A stretch of 64,000 bases of DNA. Origin: Aminobacter sp039907765 (GTDB taxonomy: Bacteria > Pseudomonadota > Alphaproteobacteria > Rhizobiales > Rhizobiaceae). The translations under genes were made by a program, and so were the position numbers. The DNA lies in the NCBI RefSeq assembly GCF_039907765.1, contig NZ_JARDJI010000014.1, forward strand, positions 57,964 through 121,963, given 5' to 3'. Below, piece by piece: positions 7,564-16,101 of this stretch. The notes below the pieces were generated by a model. The model was not told where the DNA came from, searched no databases, and saw only the letters and a program-made list of their open reading frames with translations. Every line of letters begins with the position of its first letter. Within the stretch, counting starts at the first letter, position 1.

Positions 7564-8660
7564 GCCTCCACCTCCAGCGGCGACAGAGGTATGGAGCAGC
7601 AGGCGAGGATGTAGCCGTCGGCGATCTCCTCATCGAGAATGCCGCCGTTGTGGTTCATAGCGACCTCACCGGAGATCTTCTTGATCCGGCATGTGCCGCA
7701 CAGGCCGAACTCGCAGGCGGCCGAGATGCGAACGCCGTTGGCGCGAGCGGCCTGAAGCACCGTCTGCTCGGCATCGCAGCGCCCATCGACATTCGAACCA
7801 ACGAAGCTGATCGGGAACGCGGTGCCGGCTGCCGCGTCTTCGTCTCCTGGCTCGATCTGAGCAGGCAGCATTTCGGCTACCGGGGTGCCGAAGCTTTCCT
7901 GATGATAGCGCGCCATGTCGAAACCCGCTACCTGCAGCATGTCCCTTACGGCGCGCATGAACGGATCGGGGCCGCAGCAGAACAGCTCGCGCTCACGGAA
8001 GTCGGGCGCGAGCAGCGGCAGCCGAACGGCATCGATCCGCCCCATGTGGCCGAACCAGCTTTCGCGGCTCGACCGCTCCTCGATCATGAATCCGAGAGAC
8101 AATCCGGGCATGCGGCTGCCGAGGAGTTCCAGCTCCTTGCGGAAGATGATCTCCTCCGGCGAGCGGGCGCAGTTGACGAAGGCGACGTCGGTCCATGGTG
8201 CGCAGTCGTTCAGCCAGCGTAGCATCGACATCATCGGCGTGATGCCGGAGCCCGCCGAGATGAACAGGTATTTCGCAGCCGGATGGTCGTGGTGGGAGAA
8301 GTTGCCTGCTGGACCTAGCGCCTTGACGCGAGACCCCGGCACAAGATTGCCGAACATCCAGCGGGTGCCGATGCTGTCTACCTGTGCCTTGACCGTCACG
8401 GCGATGGAGAAGGGCCGCGAAGGCGAAGACGACAGCGTGTAGGTCCGCATAAGCGGGCCGGCGGCCGTCGGCAGCTCCAGCGTCACGAACTGGCCCGGTT
8501 TGTAACGGAACCAGGTCTGCGCATCCGATCGGAAGGTGAAGGTTTTCACGCCGGGTGCTTCGTCCGCCACGGCGATCACCTCCAGCACCTGGAGGCGATC
8601 GTTCCACGGGGCCATCTCGTCGAGGTGGCGATAGAGGCTGTGATCGTTCATGGCATTCAT
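7560..8660 (-). CDS. FAD/2Fe-2S reductase component of a Rieske oxygenase (GbcB-like)
   Basis: A 366-residue oxidoreductase. The N-terminal FAD domain has MRTYTLSSSP, the NAD-binding domain has ISAGSGITPMMSML and CCGPDPFM, and the C-terminal plant-type ferredoxin domain has the cysteine pattern CEFGLCGTC followed later by ACC. This layout matches the reductase of glycine-betaine demethylase and related Rieske systems: it passes NAD(P)H electrons to the oxygenase component. The start at 8660 has GAGGGA upstream and follows the oxygenase stop by 10 bases. The substrate cannot be read from the reductase. Confidence 0.88.
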   Translation of the reverse strand: MNAMNDHSLYRHLDEMAPWNDRLQVLEVIAVADEAPGVKTFTFRSDAQTWFRYKPGQFVTLELPTAAGPLMRTYTLSSSPSRPFSIAVTVKAQVDSIGTRWMFGNLVPGSRVKALGPAGNFSHHDHPAAKYLFISAGSGITPMMSMLRWLNDCAPWTDVAFVNCARSPEEIIFRKELELLGSRMPGLSLGFMIEERSSRESWFGHMGRIDAVRLPLLAPDFRERELFCCGPDPFMRAVRDMLQVAGFDMARYHQESFGTPVAEMLPAQIEPGDEDAAAGTAFPISFVGSNVDGRCDAEQTVLQAARANGVRISAACEFGLCGTCRIKKISGEVAMNHNGGILDEEIADGYILACCSIPLSPLEVEA

Positions 8661-8670
8661 GGCGCTTCCC

Positions 8671-9918
8671 TCAGGCGACGCTGCGCAGCGCGGGCTTCTG
8701 CCCGTCGGTGAGCCTCGGTTCGATGAAACGGGCGTACCAGTCGACGAACTGGATCACGCCGCCTTCGTGATGCTCGGAGTAGGGGCCGGTCTCATAGGCC
8801 GGCGACCTGATGCCGAAGGCGTTCTCCTCGACGATGCGGCGGTCCTCGTCGTTGGTCTCGGTCCAGACGTGGGTCAGTCCCTTGAGGTCGTAGTCGACGC
8901 CCTCGACCGCATCCTTGTGCACGAGCCACTTTGTGGTGACCGCCGTCTCCGTCGCGCTGATCGGCAGGACGCGGAAGGTGACCGCATAATCGCCAAGGAC
9001 GTGGTTCCACGTTGTCGGATAGTGGTAGAGCAGAAGCGTGCCGATGCGGTCGGTGAAAACCTGGTCTGACAGGTTCCTGCGGACGGCGCGCCTTCCCGTC
9101 GTCGTGTAGCTGACGGCCTCGCCGAGAAGCGGCGCGCGGGTTGCACGGTACTGCCCGTCCTTGTCTATGCAGAAGCGCGATGGCAGGCCTGCCGCCTCGC
9201 AGCGGGCCCAGTGCGCCAGCATGTCGGGGTCGCTGTCAGCGCCGTTGACCCCGGTGACGGTCGGCGCCTCGGGAAAGGTCTTACAAAGTTCGGGATGGTT
9301 GGCCGCGCAGTGGTAGCATTCTCGGTTGTTCTCCCACACCAGCTTCCAGTTGCCCTTCTCGAAGATGGTCGACTCGAAGGCGACCTTGGCGTCGACGAGA
9401 CTGTGGGGAGCGAAGTAGGGCTCCATCAGCGTCCGGAACGGGCGGAAGTCGGCGGGTTCCTTGGCCAGGCAGATGAAGATGTAGCCGCCGCCGCTTTCGC
9501 AGGCGACGGGCTTCAGCCCGAAATCCTCCTTCTTGAAGTCCTCGGCCATCTGGCGGGCGAAGACCAGTTTGCCGTCGAGATCGTAGGTCCACTGGTGGTA
9601 AGGGCAGACCAGCCGTGCTGACGTTCCCCTGTCGCTGGTGCAAACGCGGCTGCCGCGGTGGCGGCAGGAATTGTGGAAGGCGCGGATCTGTCCGTCGCGT
9701 CCGCGCACGATGACGACGGGATAATCGCCCACCTGGACGGTGAAGAAACTTCCGGCCTTGGCGACCTCGCAGTCGTGGCCGACAAACAGCCAGTCCCGGT
9801 ACCAGATCAGCTCAAGATCGAGCTTGTAGAAATTGGGGTCGATGTAGAAGGGTTGCGGCAGGCTGAAGCCATCGCGCCTTTCGCGGATGAGCTTCAGCAT
9901 TTCGTTGCGCGTATCCAT
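8671..9918 (-). CDS. Rieske oxygenase alpha subunit (glycine-betaine demethylase GbcA-like)
   Basis: A 415-residue ring-hydroxylating-type oxygenase subunit. The Rieske centre is C85-R-H87 and C105-x2-H108 (SCRHRGSRVC and LVCPYHQWTYDLDG). The mononuclear iron site has NRECYHCAANHPEL with H203 and H208. The IWYRDWLFVGHD N-end and overall sequence resemble GbcA-like enzymes that oxidatively remove a methyl group from betaines. Stachydrine or carnitine-type substrates are alternatives. The ATG at 9918 has GAGGACGG upstream. A cobalamin riboswitch lies about 125 nt upstream on the same strand, so expression is probably B12-controlled. The reductase follows directly. Confidence 0.88.
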   Translation of the reverse strand: MDTRNEMLKLIRERRDGFSLPQPFYIDPNFYKLDLELIWYRDWLFVGHDCEVAKAGSFFTVQVGDYPVVIVRGRDGQIRAFHNSCRHRGSRVCTSDRGTSARLVCPYHQWTYDLDGKLVFARQMAEDFKKEDFGLKPVACESGGGYIFICLAKEPADFRPFRTLMEPYFAPHSLVDAKVAFESTIFEKGNWKLVWENNRECYHCAANHPELCKTFPEAPTVTGVNGADSDPDMLAHWARCEAAGLPSRFCIDKDGQYRATRAPLLGEAVSYTTTGRRAVRRNLSDQVFTDRIGTLLLYHYPTTWNHVLGDYAVTFRVLPISATETAVTTKWLVHKDAVEGVDYDLKGLTHVWTETNDEDRRIVEENAFGIRSPAYETGPYSEHHEGGVIQFVDWYARFIEPRLTDGQKPALRSVA

Positions 9919-10043
9919 GTCCGTCCTCGCTAGCGGCACAAGGACTGAACTGGTGGTATGGAGGGGAAGATCGCGCGGGACGAACTGCCCGAACGCTCTG
10001 CCTCTTGACCGCCCACCGCGATCAGTCGGTTGAAAGAGTTCGA

Positions 10044-10220
10044 GGCTGGTTTCCGGGCTCCGAAGCTGTCCTTTGTTGAGGACTGTCCCGACACCTTCCC
10101 AGGCATACGCCCAGTGGTTCTCCCGTCGAGACGACAAGCTTCGCTACCGTTGCGGGGGCAGCGTCGGCATCAAACCGACTTCCCAATTATCCCGCAGGCC
10201 AATTCGCCAACGGGCACCTT
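10044..10220 (-). ncRNA. cobalamin (B12) riboswitch
   Basis: Read on the minus strand, the conserved parts come in order: AAGGTGCCCG, then GCGGGATAATTGGGAAG, GATGCCGACGCTGCCCCCGCAACGGTA, CCACTGG, CCTGGGAAGG, and the closing GAGCCCGGAAACCAGCC. The B12 box and the spacing (about 177 nt) fit the cobalamin aptamer. It ends about 125 nt before the Rieske oxygenase ATG with no gene between, so it should control that operon. No clear rho-independent terminator is seen, so translation control is possible. Confidence 0.93.
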
Positions 10221-10665
10221 GAACGTGTCGATCAGATCACGGACGCGTCGCTGACAAAGCCTGGAAAGCGACATCGGCAGATTGCAAAGACGACAGCGAC
10301 CGTGGCGATCGTCAGTTGCTTCCGCGCGCTTCATCAGCACGGCGTCAATGATCCAGCCATTGGCTCGTTGGGCTTCGTCGCGGACACGCTCGGCAAGGAG
10401 GCGAATGCCGCCCAGAGATTGTTCCAGCAGCGCTGCGCGCGTGCCATCAGATCGAGACAACTCGGAACGGCATCGGTTCTCACCTGCAGCACGTTGTCGG
10501 TCGTGCGGGAAGCGTCGAAGGATTCAAATATTCCCCGGCCCTTGGGGAGCAAGATGGGATTGCGGGCGTACGGAAGTTCACACGCCCGCATTGGTGTGCT
10601 GCCGGTTTCGCAGCTTTCTCTCGGATGCGTCACGGACGGCCTGCCAGCCAGAAACTCGACGATCG
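10221..10665. other. 445-bp stretch without a recognised gene
   Basis: It holds the presumed promoter of the riboswitch transcript. A minus-strand frame of 96 codons runs from 10460 into the riboswitch, but it overlaps the RNA and shows no domain, so I do not call it. Nothing else is recognised. Confidence 0.5.
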
Positions 10666-10896
10666 CTACGGATCGGGGTCAGGGATCCGCCGAGCCTTCG
10701 CAAACCCGCAATCCGTCGCGATGAAGCGTTCCAGCATCGGTACGATCAGCCGAACGGGTTCGGTTGCCGGCTGACCGCTCTCGCGGCCGAGGATCTCCGC
10801 ATAAGTCTTGAGATCGCGATGCAACGACGCTGGAAGCTCCAGCGTCACCTTCACAGGCCTGTCGTCGGCGATGGGGCTTAGCTTCAGCTTGATCAT
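10666..10896 (-). CDS. DUF2274 protein of conjugation (trb) clusters
   Basis: A 76-residue protein that starts IKLKLSPI and contains RPVKVTLELPASLHRDLKTYAEIL, the DUF2274 pattern. The family is found directly after trbI in rhizobial and proteobacterial conjugative elements. Its ATG overlaps the trbI stop (ATGA at 10893-10896), which preserves the original operon order. The function is unknown; the ribbon-helix-helix-like sequence suggests DNA binding. It is a relic, because the upstream trbI is broken and no other trb gene is present. Confidence 0.8.
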   Translation of the reverse strand: MIKLKLSPIADDRPVKVTLELPASLHRDLKTYAEILGRESGQPATEPVRLIVPMLERFIATDCGFAKARRIPDPDP

Positions 10897-11940
10897 TGTG
10901 TTGCGCCATAGGGCTCGAGCACGAGATCGCGCGTGACGATGACGCGGACCGGGAAGCCAGGCCGGATGGTCAGCATCGGCGCGATGTTGAGCTGGCGGCG
11001 GATGATCTGCTGACCTGCCTCGTTGATCGTGTCCTGGGCGCCGTTGCGCATGGCATTGATCAGCCGGTCATCGTTGTCGGTGGCGAGCTCCGCCCCGACG
11101 CTGTCCGAAGCCGACATCGTTGCTGTATTGGCCGATGACGCGGGTGCCCTGCGGCACCAGCAGGAAGCGTCCCGTCGGGCTGTCATAGACGTTTTCGGTG
11201 ACCTGCGCCATGATTTGACCGGGCAGATCGGAGCGGATGCCGGTGATCAGTGCGGCCGGGATCACCGCGCCCGCCTGCAGCACATAGGGCGATGTCGGAG
11301 CCGCGACGCGATCGGGCGAGACGCTGCGCTTGTCGGGCGGGGCATTGAGGAAGGCGTTTTGACGCTCGACGGCCGTCGGCGTCGATGGCTGGGGGTCGAG
11401 GCCGAGTGCGGTTGGATTCGGCATCGGCTGCACTGGGGAGGTCGGCGACGCGGTAGGCGTCGCAGTCAATACCGGTCGTGTTTCGGTCGGCACTAACAGC
11501 TTTGCCGTGCGGGCGGATTCGAGCTCCTGCTGCCGACGCTGCTCCTCGGCGCTCAGGTTTGGGTCGGGCGCGACGATCGGCGGCGGCCGCACCGCGTTTT
11601 GCGCATTGAGGATCGGTCGGCCAAGGTCGCCGGGAAGCGGCGAGCCGAGGATGGGACCGGTGTAGTCGCGCGGCAGGCCAGCGAGCCCGTCGGCAACGGC
11701 GAGGCTGTCCGTCGAAATCAGTTCTTGCGGCTTTCTGGCCTTGCGGCTCTGAAGCGCGTAGATCAGAGCGCCACCCAGGCTGACGCCGGCAATGAGGCTG
11801 AGACCGGCCAGCACCTTGCGCGAAAGGCGCGTCACACGCGGGGGCTCGGGGCGCAGCCGCATCGCAGGTTCGTCGGTGAGCGGCAGGGCGTCATCGGAGA
11901 ACGACGCTTCCTTTTTCTGTCCGGGGTTGGTCGCGCTCAT
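10893..11940 (-). pseudogene. trbI: TrbI, VirB10-like conjugation protein, internal deletion and frameshift
   Basis: The N-terminal 290 codons show a cytoplasmic start, a membrane segment (VLAGLSLIAGVSLGGALIYAL), a proline-rich linker and the beta-barrel start GRFLLVPQGTRVIGQY. After DVGFGQ the frame breaks. The true C-end (VGAELATDNDD, RQLNIAPMLTIRPGFPVRVIV) continues in another frame from about 11100. About 60 residues of the TrbI core are missing between them, so a deletion of non-multiple-of-three length fused the two parts. TrbI is the inner-to-outer membrane scaffold of the mating-pair apparatus. Confidence 0.9.
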
Positions 11941-11955
11941 GAAGCCGGCCTTGAG

Positions 11956-12300
11956 TCAGCGCGCACGATGCGGACGCGCCTCTGACGATTGCTGGATGGT
12001 CTCGACCGCGGCCGAGCCGCCTTCGGCGGCAGCCTGGAACGAGGCGGTGCGCACGGTGATCACCTTCATGGCGTCGAGCGCCTGCACCGTCTGGATGGCG
12101 TTGCCGGCATAGATCGGGCGCTTGAAGGTGTCGGACGAGACGACCTCGATGATTTCGGAGACCTGGCCGACGTCGAGCAGGGCTGCGACGCGCGGCGAAA
12201 CGTTCTTGCCGGTCGAGGTGGCGGCGGCGACGATGGTGTCGTAGTTGCCGGCGAGCGAGACGACGAGGGCCGCCGTCGGCTCGGCCATCCGCAAACCCAC
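11956..12300 (-). pseudogene. etfA: EtfA (electron-transfer flavoprotein alpha) internal fragment
   Basis: About 100 codons match the N-terminal domain of EtfA: ALVVSLAGNYDTIVAAATS, GKNVSPRVAALLDVGQVSEI, DTFKRPIYAGNAIQTV, KVITVRTASFQAA. The FAD-binding C-terminal half is absent and the match ends near 11995. Both ends abut mobile DNA: trbI on one side and an IS66 scrap on the other. It cannot make a functional protein. Confidence 0.85.
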
Positions 12301-12359
12301 GCACCAATTGCCGCGTCAGCGGCTTCGTTCAATCCCGCGAGAGTCAGCCGTCAGAACCT

Positions 12360-13376
12360 TTGGTATCATATACCCTAGAAGAGAAGCAGCGGCTGGTGGG
12401 CGAGAGCTGTGAACCCGGGGCGTCGGTGTCGCTGGTGGCGCGGCGGCACGATATTAATGCGAACCTGTTGTTCACGTGGCGCCGGCAGATGCGCACGCCG
12501 GCGTCGGTGGCTTCGCCGCTGGAATTGATCCCGGTCGAAGTCATCAGCAGCGCGCCGGCCGCCTCACCAGCCGCGGCGGTTGGGGCGGAACAGCGCGGCA
12601 TGATTGAGATCGTCCTGGTCGGCGGTGCGCGCGTGCGGGTGACCGAATACCTGAAGCAGTACCGGACACCGATCTTCAGAGATTGTGGCGACCATGGGGT
12701 CGGGCACGGTAGCGGATCGTACCTGAGCGTCGGCGACCGCATCTTTGTCCTAACGAACGCGCATGTCGCGGTCGCACGTGAGAGTGGAGAGCGGCTCCTC
12801 TACCAGTTCGCAGACTCCAACGATCTCCGCGCCATCGCTGGCAATCACGTGAAGTTCGGAGAACCGCTCGACGTCGCGCTTCTCCCCGTGGACGCTGCGG
12901 CATGGAAGAGCGCGCCCCATGGATCACGCGCCATTGAATTCGATCAGATCGCATGGGCCCACTCGCCCTACCCGACCGAACTCATGACCTTCGTCGGGTT
13001 CCCAGGTGACGACGTCGGGTTCTTCTTTGAGACGGTCAGGGCCAAGGCGCAGTGTTTGACCGGACGGGAAGTCGAGCTTCCACCTGGCGACGATCGTTTC
13101 AGTTCACGCTTCCACTTCGGCCTCGACTATAATCCCAACCTCTCCAGCGACGTGATCGGCAACAAGGGGTTGTCACGGCCCCCCGGGCTGAGCGGCTCGG
13201 CAGTCTGGAACACCTGTTTCGTTGAGGCGAAAGCGTGCGGTATTGCCTGGACACCTGAATTGGCAAAGGTCACCGGGGTAATTTGGGGCTGGCCGTCCAA
13301 CGTTGGCTGCCTCGTCGCGACCCGGGCCGAGTATCTGCGCAGCTTCCTGTTGTCCGCGCTCGCGGAGATCAGCTGA
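12360..13376 (+). CDS. IS66 TnpA fragment fused in frame to a trypsin-like serine protease
   Basis: A 338-codon open frame beginning TTG. Residues 1-94 are an IS66 TnpA remnant nearly identical to the one at 1320-1595, ending IEIVLVGGARVRV. From residue 95 the protein is a trypsin-like peptidase with a complete apparent triad: H135 in LTNAHVAV, D171 in LDVALLPV, S280 in PPGLSGSAVW. A GTG at 12639 could start the protease alone, but no ribosome binding site precedes it, and the normal N-end of the protease may have been lost. Proteases of this kind occur in defence and signalling loci. The gene faces the PD-(D/E)XK gene tail to tail. Confidence 0.75.
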   Translation: MVSYTLEEKQRLVGESCEPGASVSLVARRHDINANLLFTWRRQMRTPASVASPLELIPVEVISSAPAASPAAAVGAEQRGMIEIVLVGGARVRVTEYLKQYRTPIFRDCGDHGVGHGSGSYLSVGDRIFVLTNAHVAVARESGERLLYQFADSNDLRAIAGNHVKFGEPLDVALLPVDAAAWKSAPHGSRAIEFDQIAWAHSPYPTELMTFVGFPGDDVGFFFETVRAKAQCLTGREVELPPGDDRFSSRFHFGLDYNPNLSSDVIGNKGLSRPPGLSGSAVWNTCFVEAKACGIAWTPELAKVTGVIWGWPSNVGCLVATRAEYLRSFLLSALAEIS

Positions 13377-13398
13377 ATGGCGGCTCGACTGCCCTCAG

Positions 13399-14397
13399 TT
13401 AGCCGACGCGAACCATGCAACGGCCGATAAATTTGTCCGCGAAGGTAATCCTCGGCTTTCCGGCCGTTTCCTCAATGCCGTAGGTAAAGACCTGGATGCC
13501 GGCTTCTTCGAGCGCAGCGGCCATGATTGGCTTCAAAGGATCGTCGGGAATTAGGAGTGCGGTGGTCGGCGCCGAAGCGATGCCGATAAGACTTGGATAG
13601 AGTTGAAGCTGACCGACGCCTTCATATAGGGCGTGGGCGGACGTGCTCGTCTTGATCTCGATGAGCAAATTCGCCGGTTCGATCAACGCGTCCACGCAGA
13701 AGCCATTTCGTTTAGGCTTGCGCAGTTCCTTGCCAACGACCTTCTTTAGTTCAGCGAAGATATGCCCTTGCAGTGCCTTCACCTCAAAGGTGCCGCCTAG
13801 ACGGGTCGATTTCGTGACGCGCCACTTCTCATCCATGCCATAGGTCACGGTGGTCTCATCTTCGACAGGACGTGGCTCACCACCGCCAGCCCTGCTCCGA
13901 GCACGGACGCACGCGTTGGCAAAGGCTGCGGTCTGCGCGACGATGTCCCCGGGTTTGGCGCTTAGATCCGCCACGACGTAGAAGTGCCGCGCCGAGCGTT
14001 CGCCTTTCACAATCAAAGGCACTTCAGCCAGCCCGCTGAGCTTGGCGAAGTCGTCCTTTATAAGGCGCGACAGGTTGTTCTTCTGGAGCCTTCCCTCGCG
14101 AAGCAGCAGCAGACGTCCCAGGTCGTCGCAACCCAGCACTGTTGTCGGCCCTTTGTCGTGGCGGGACGCTTTCGGCTGCACGATCTTGACGACGCCGTCC
14201 CCATATTCTGGGTCGGCTCCGAGCATCACCTGTGTGGTGATATCTCCCCCCTCGCCGTGACCGTAGTTCGTGAAAACTACCCCGGTGCCCTCAATGACCC
14301 ACCCATAATCCTTGGCAAGCGAGTTGGCGGTCAGTGTGCCAGCCCATTGCCGAAAGGCGCGGCTGCAAGCGCGCTGGTTAGCTACGATCTTGATCAT
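13399..14397 (-). CDS. PD-(D/E)XK nuclease-like protein of unknown role
   Basis: A 332-residue protein. The C-terminal region has a PD-(D/E)XK-like core: D236 in FCVDALIEP, E247-x-K249 in LLIEIKTSTSA, then VGQLQLYPSL with Q263, the usual order for restriction-type nucleases. The N-terminal 220 residues carry no domain that I recognise. The start ATG at 14397 gives MIKIVANQ. Location between a protease, AbiE and an OLD nuclease suggests a defence role, but this is inference from context. The stop is 22 bp from the stop of the convergent protease gene. Confidence 0.7.
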   Translation of the reverse strand: MIKIVANQRACSRAFRQWAGTLTANSLAKDYGWVIEGTGVVFTNYGHGEGGDITTQVMLGADPEYGDGVVKIVQPKASRHDKGPTTVLGCDDLGRLLLLREGRLQKNNLSRLIKDDFAKLSGLAEVPLIVKGERSARHFYVVADLSAKPGDIVAQTAAFANACVRARSRAGGGEPRPVEDETTVTYGMDEKWRVTKSTRLGGTFEVKALQGHIFAELKKVVGKELRKPKRNGFCVDALIEPANLLIEIKTSTSAHALYEGVGQLQLYPSLIGIASAPTTALLIPDDPLKPIMAAALEEAGIQVFTYGIEETAGKPRITFADKFIGRCMVRVG

Positions 14398-14423
14398 GAT
14401 CCCCCGGTGCCTCACTGCGCTGC

Positions 14424-15214
14424 ATGTCTCGTCGGCTTATAGGGAAAGTGCGGAACATTCGGATCGCCACCTTCAACGTGAACGGCGTCAATGGTCGGCT
14501 GCCCGTGCTCCTCAAGTGGCTCACGGCTACCGACTACGACATCGTCTGCCTCCAGGAACTGAAAACGTCCGACGAGAATTTTCCGGTCGAGGCTATCCGG
14601 GAAGCGGGATACGGCGCCATCTGGCATGGCCAGAAATCCTACAACGGAGTGGCGATTCTGTCTCGGGGGACGGATCCGGTTGAACGCCGGCGCGGCTTGC
14701 CAGGCGATCCCGATGACACCCACAGCCCCTACATCGAAGCCGACGTGAACGGGCTCGTTGTCGGTTGCCTCTACCTGCCGAATGGGAATCCGGCGCCTGG
14801 TCCCAAGTTCGACTACAAGCTGCGCTGGTTCGACCGCCTCATCAGCTACGGGCAGGACCTGCTCGAAGCGGGCGGGCCGACTGTGCTGTGTGGCGACTAC
14901 AACGTCGTGCCAACCCCGATCGACGCGGTCGCGCCGGTACGATGGCTCGGCGATGCGGTTTTCTTCCCAAAGAGCCGGCAAGCCTATGCGAAGATGCTCG
15001 AGCAGGATGGATCGACGCAGTTCGCCGCATCCATCCGGAGAAGGGCGTGTACACCTATTGGAATTTCTCCTATCAGGGCGGCTATGATCGGAGCTCGGGT
15101 CTGCGGATGGATCAACTCCTCATTAATCCCTCACTATCAGATCGCCTAGGCAACGCCGGCGTCGATGCAGAGTTGCGAACGTGGGAGAAGCCGAGCGACC
15201 ATGCGCCGGCATAG
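14424..15214 (+). pseudogene. xthA: exodeoxyribonuclease III (XthA), frameshifted
   Basis: Strong match to the ExoIII/AP-endonuclease fold: RIATFNVNGVNGRLPVLL, CLQELKTSDENFP, YNGVAILSRG, GDYNVVPTPID. After KMLEQDG (about 15010) the frame shifts by one base and continues as WIDAVRRIHPEKGVYTYWNF, LRMDQLLI and KPSDHAP. The last residues also end early: TAG stands where TGG of the usual VWIDL end is expected. GTG 14448 (after AGGGA) is the likeliest original start. ExoIII removes 3' blocks and abasic sites in DNA repair; this copy should be inactive. Confidence 0.88.
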
Positions 15215-15360
15215 ATCGATCTCGATTGAGCATCGATGAACAGCCGCGAGGCGGGATTAGGCACTGACCAAAGTTTGAATACAAATTCTGGTCACAACGA
15301 TGTTTTCGATCGCTACTGACCAATTTTTATATATAATCTTCGGTCAGAAAGGCGGCCCAG

Positions 15361-16101
15361 ATGCCAGACCCGACGTCCGACACGCTCGATCGCATTCACG
15401 ACCGGATCACCCAGGCGGCGCCGGCCGGCGTATGGTCGCGCGCCGACTTTCTCGACATTGGGACACCGAATGCCGTCGAGAAGGCGCTGCAACGGCTGAC
15501 CCTGCGGGGTGACATCCGCCGGCCCTATCGCGGCCTCTACGACAAACCCAGCGTCAGCAAGCTGACCGGCAAGATGGTGTTTCCGCCCCGAGCCTCGTTC
15601 ATCGACGCTATCGCCCGGCGCGACAAGCTGCGCGTGCTGGTCGATGGGATGACCGCCGCGAACGACCTCGGCCTGACGACAGCCGTCCCGGCGCGCTCGA
15701 CGATCTATGCCGACACCTATCCGCGAACGATCGAGATCGAGGCGAGCGCAGGCGATCCGCTGGCGACCAGGCCGGTCATCTACAAACTCGACTTCAAGCG
15801 CATCTCGGCAAAGACGGCATTCTGGGCCGGCCGGCCCGCCATGCGCGTGATCCAGGCGCTGACGTGGTTTCGAGACGAGCGATCGAGCTTGGATGCGGCC
15901 GTCAACGGGATCGTCCGGCATCTGTCGCACAATCCCGACCGGGACAAGATCGCACAGGACCTGCGGGAGAACATTCAAGCGGTCCCCGCGTGGATGTATC
16001 CGCTGGTTGAGACAATCACGCGCAGGACCGTCGAGGATCAAACCGAAAGCGCGCCGGAGTCAGAACTCACGAAGGGCGATAATGCAGAAGACGTTCATTG
16101 A
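15361..16101 (+). CDS. abiEi: AbiEi-like antitoxin (DUF6088 family)
   Basis: A 246-residue protein with a winged-helix N-end (VWSRADFLDIGTPNAVEKAL, then RLTLRGDIRRPYRGLY) typical of type IV antitoxins of the AbiE class, followed by the conserved LVDGMTAANDLGLTTAVPAR segment. In AbiE systems this protein represses its own promoter and counteracts the nucleotidyltransferase toxin without binding it stably. The ATG at 15361 follows AAAGGCGG. The toxin gene starts inside this gene (20-bp overlap), the usual coupled arrangement. Both genes look intact. Confidence 0.85.
   Translation: MPDPTSDTLDRIHDRITQAAPAGVWSRADFLDIGTPNAVEKALQRLTLRGDIRRPYRGLYDKPSVSKLTGKMVFPPRASFIDAIARRDKLRVLVDGMTAANDLGLTTAVPARSTIYADTYPRTIEIEASAGDPLATRPVIYKLDFKRISAKTAFWAGRPAMRVIQALTWFRDERSSLDAAVNGIVRHLSHNPDRDKIAQDLRENIQAVPAWMYPLVETITRRTVEDQTESAPESELTKGDNAEDVH

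Noticed and set aside
10170..10460. 96-codon minus-strand frame upstream of the Rieske operon
   Set aside because: Its 3' part overlaps the B12 riboswitch and it has no recognisable domain or good start.
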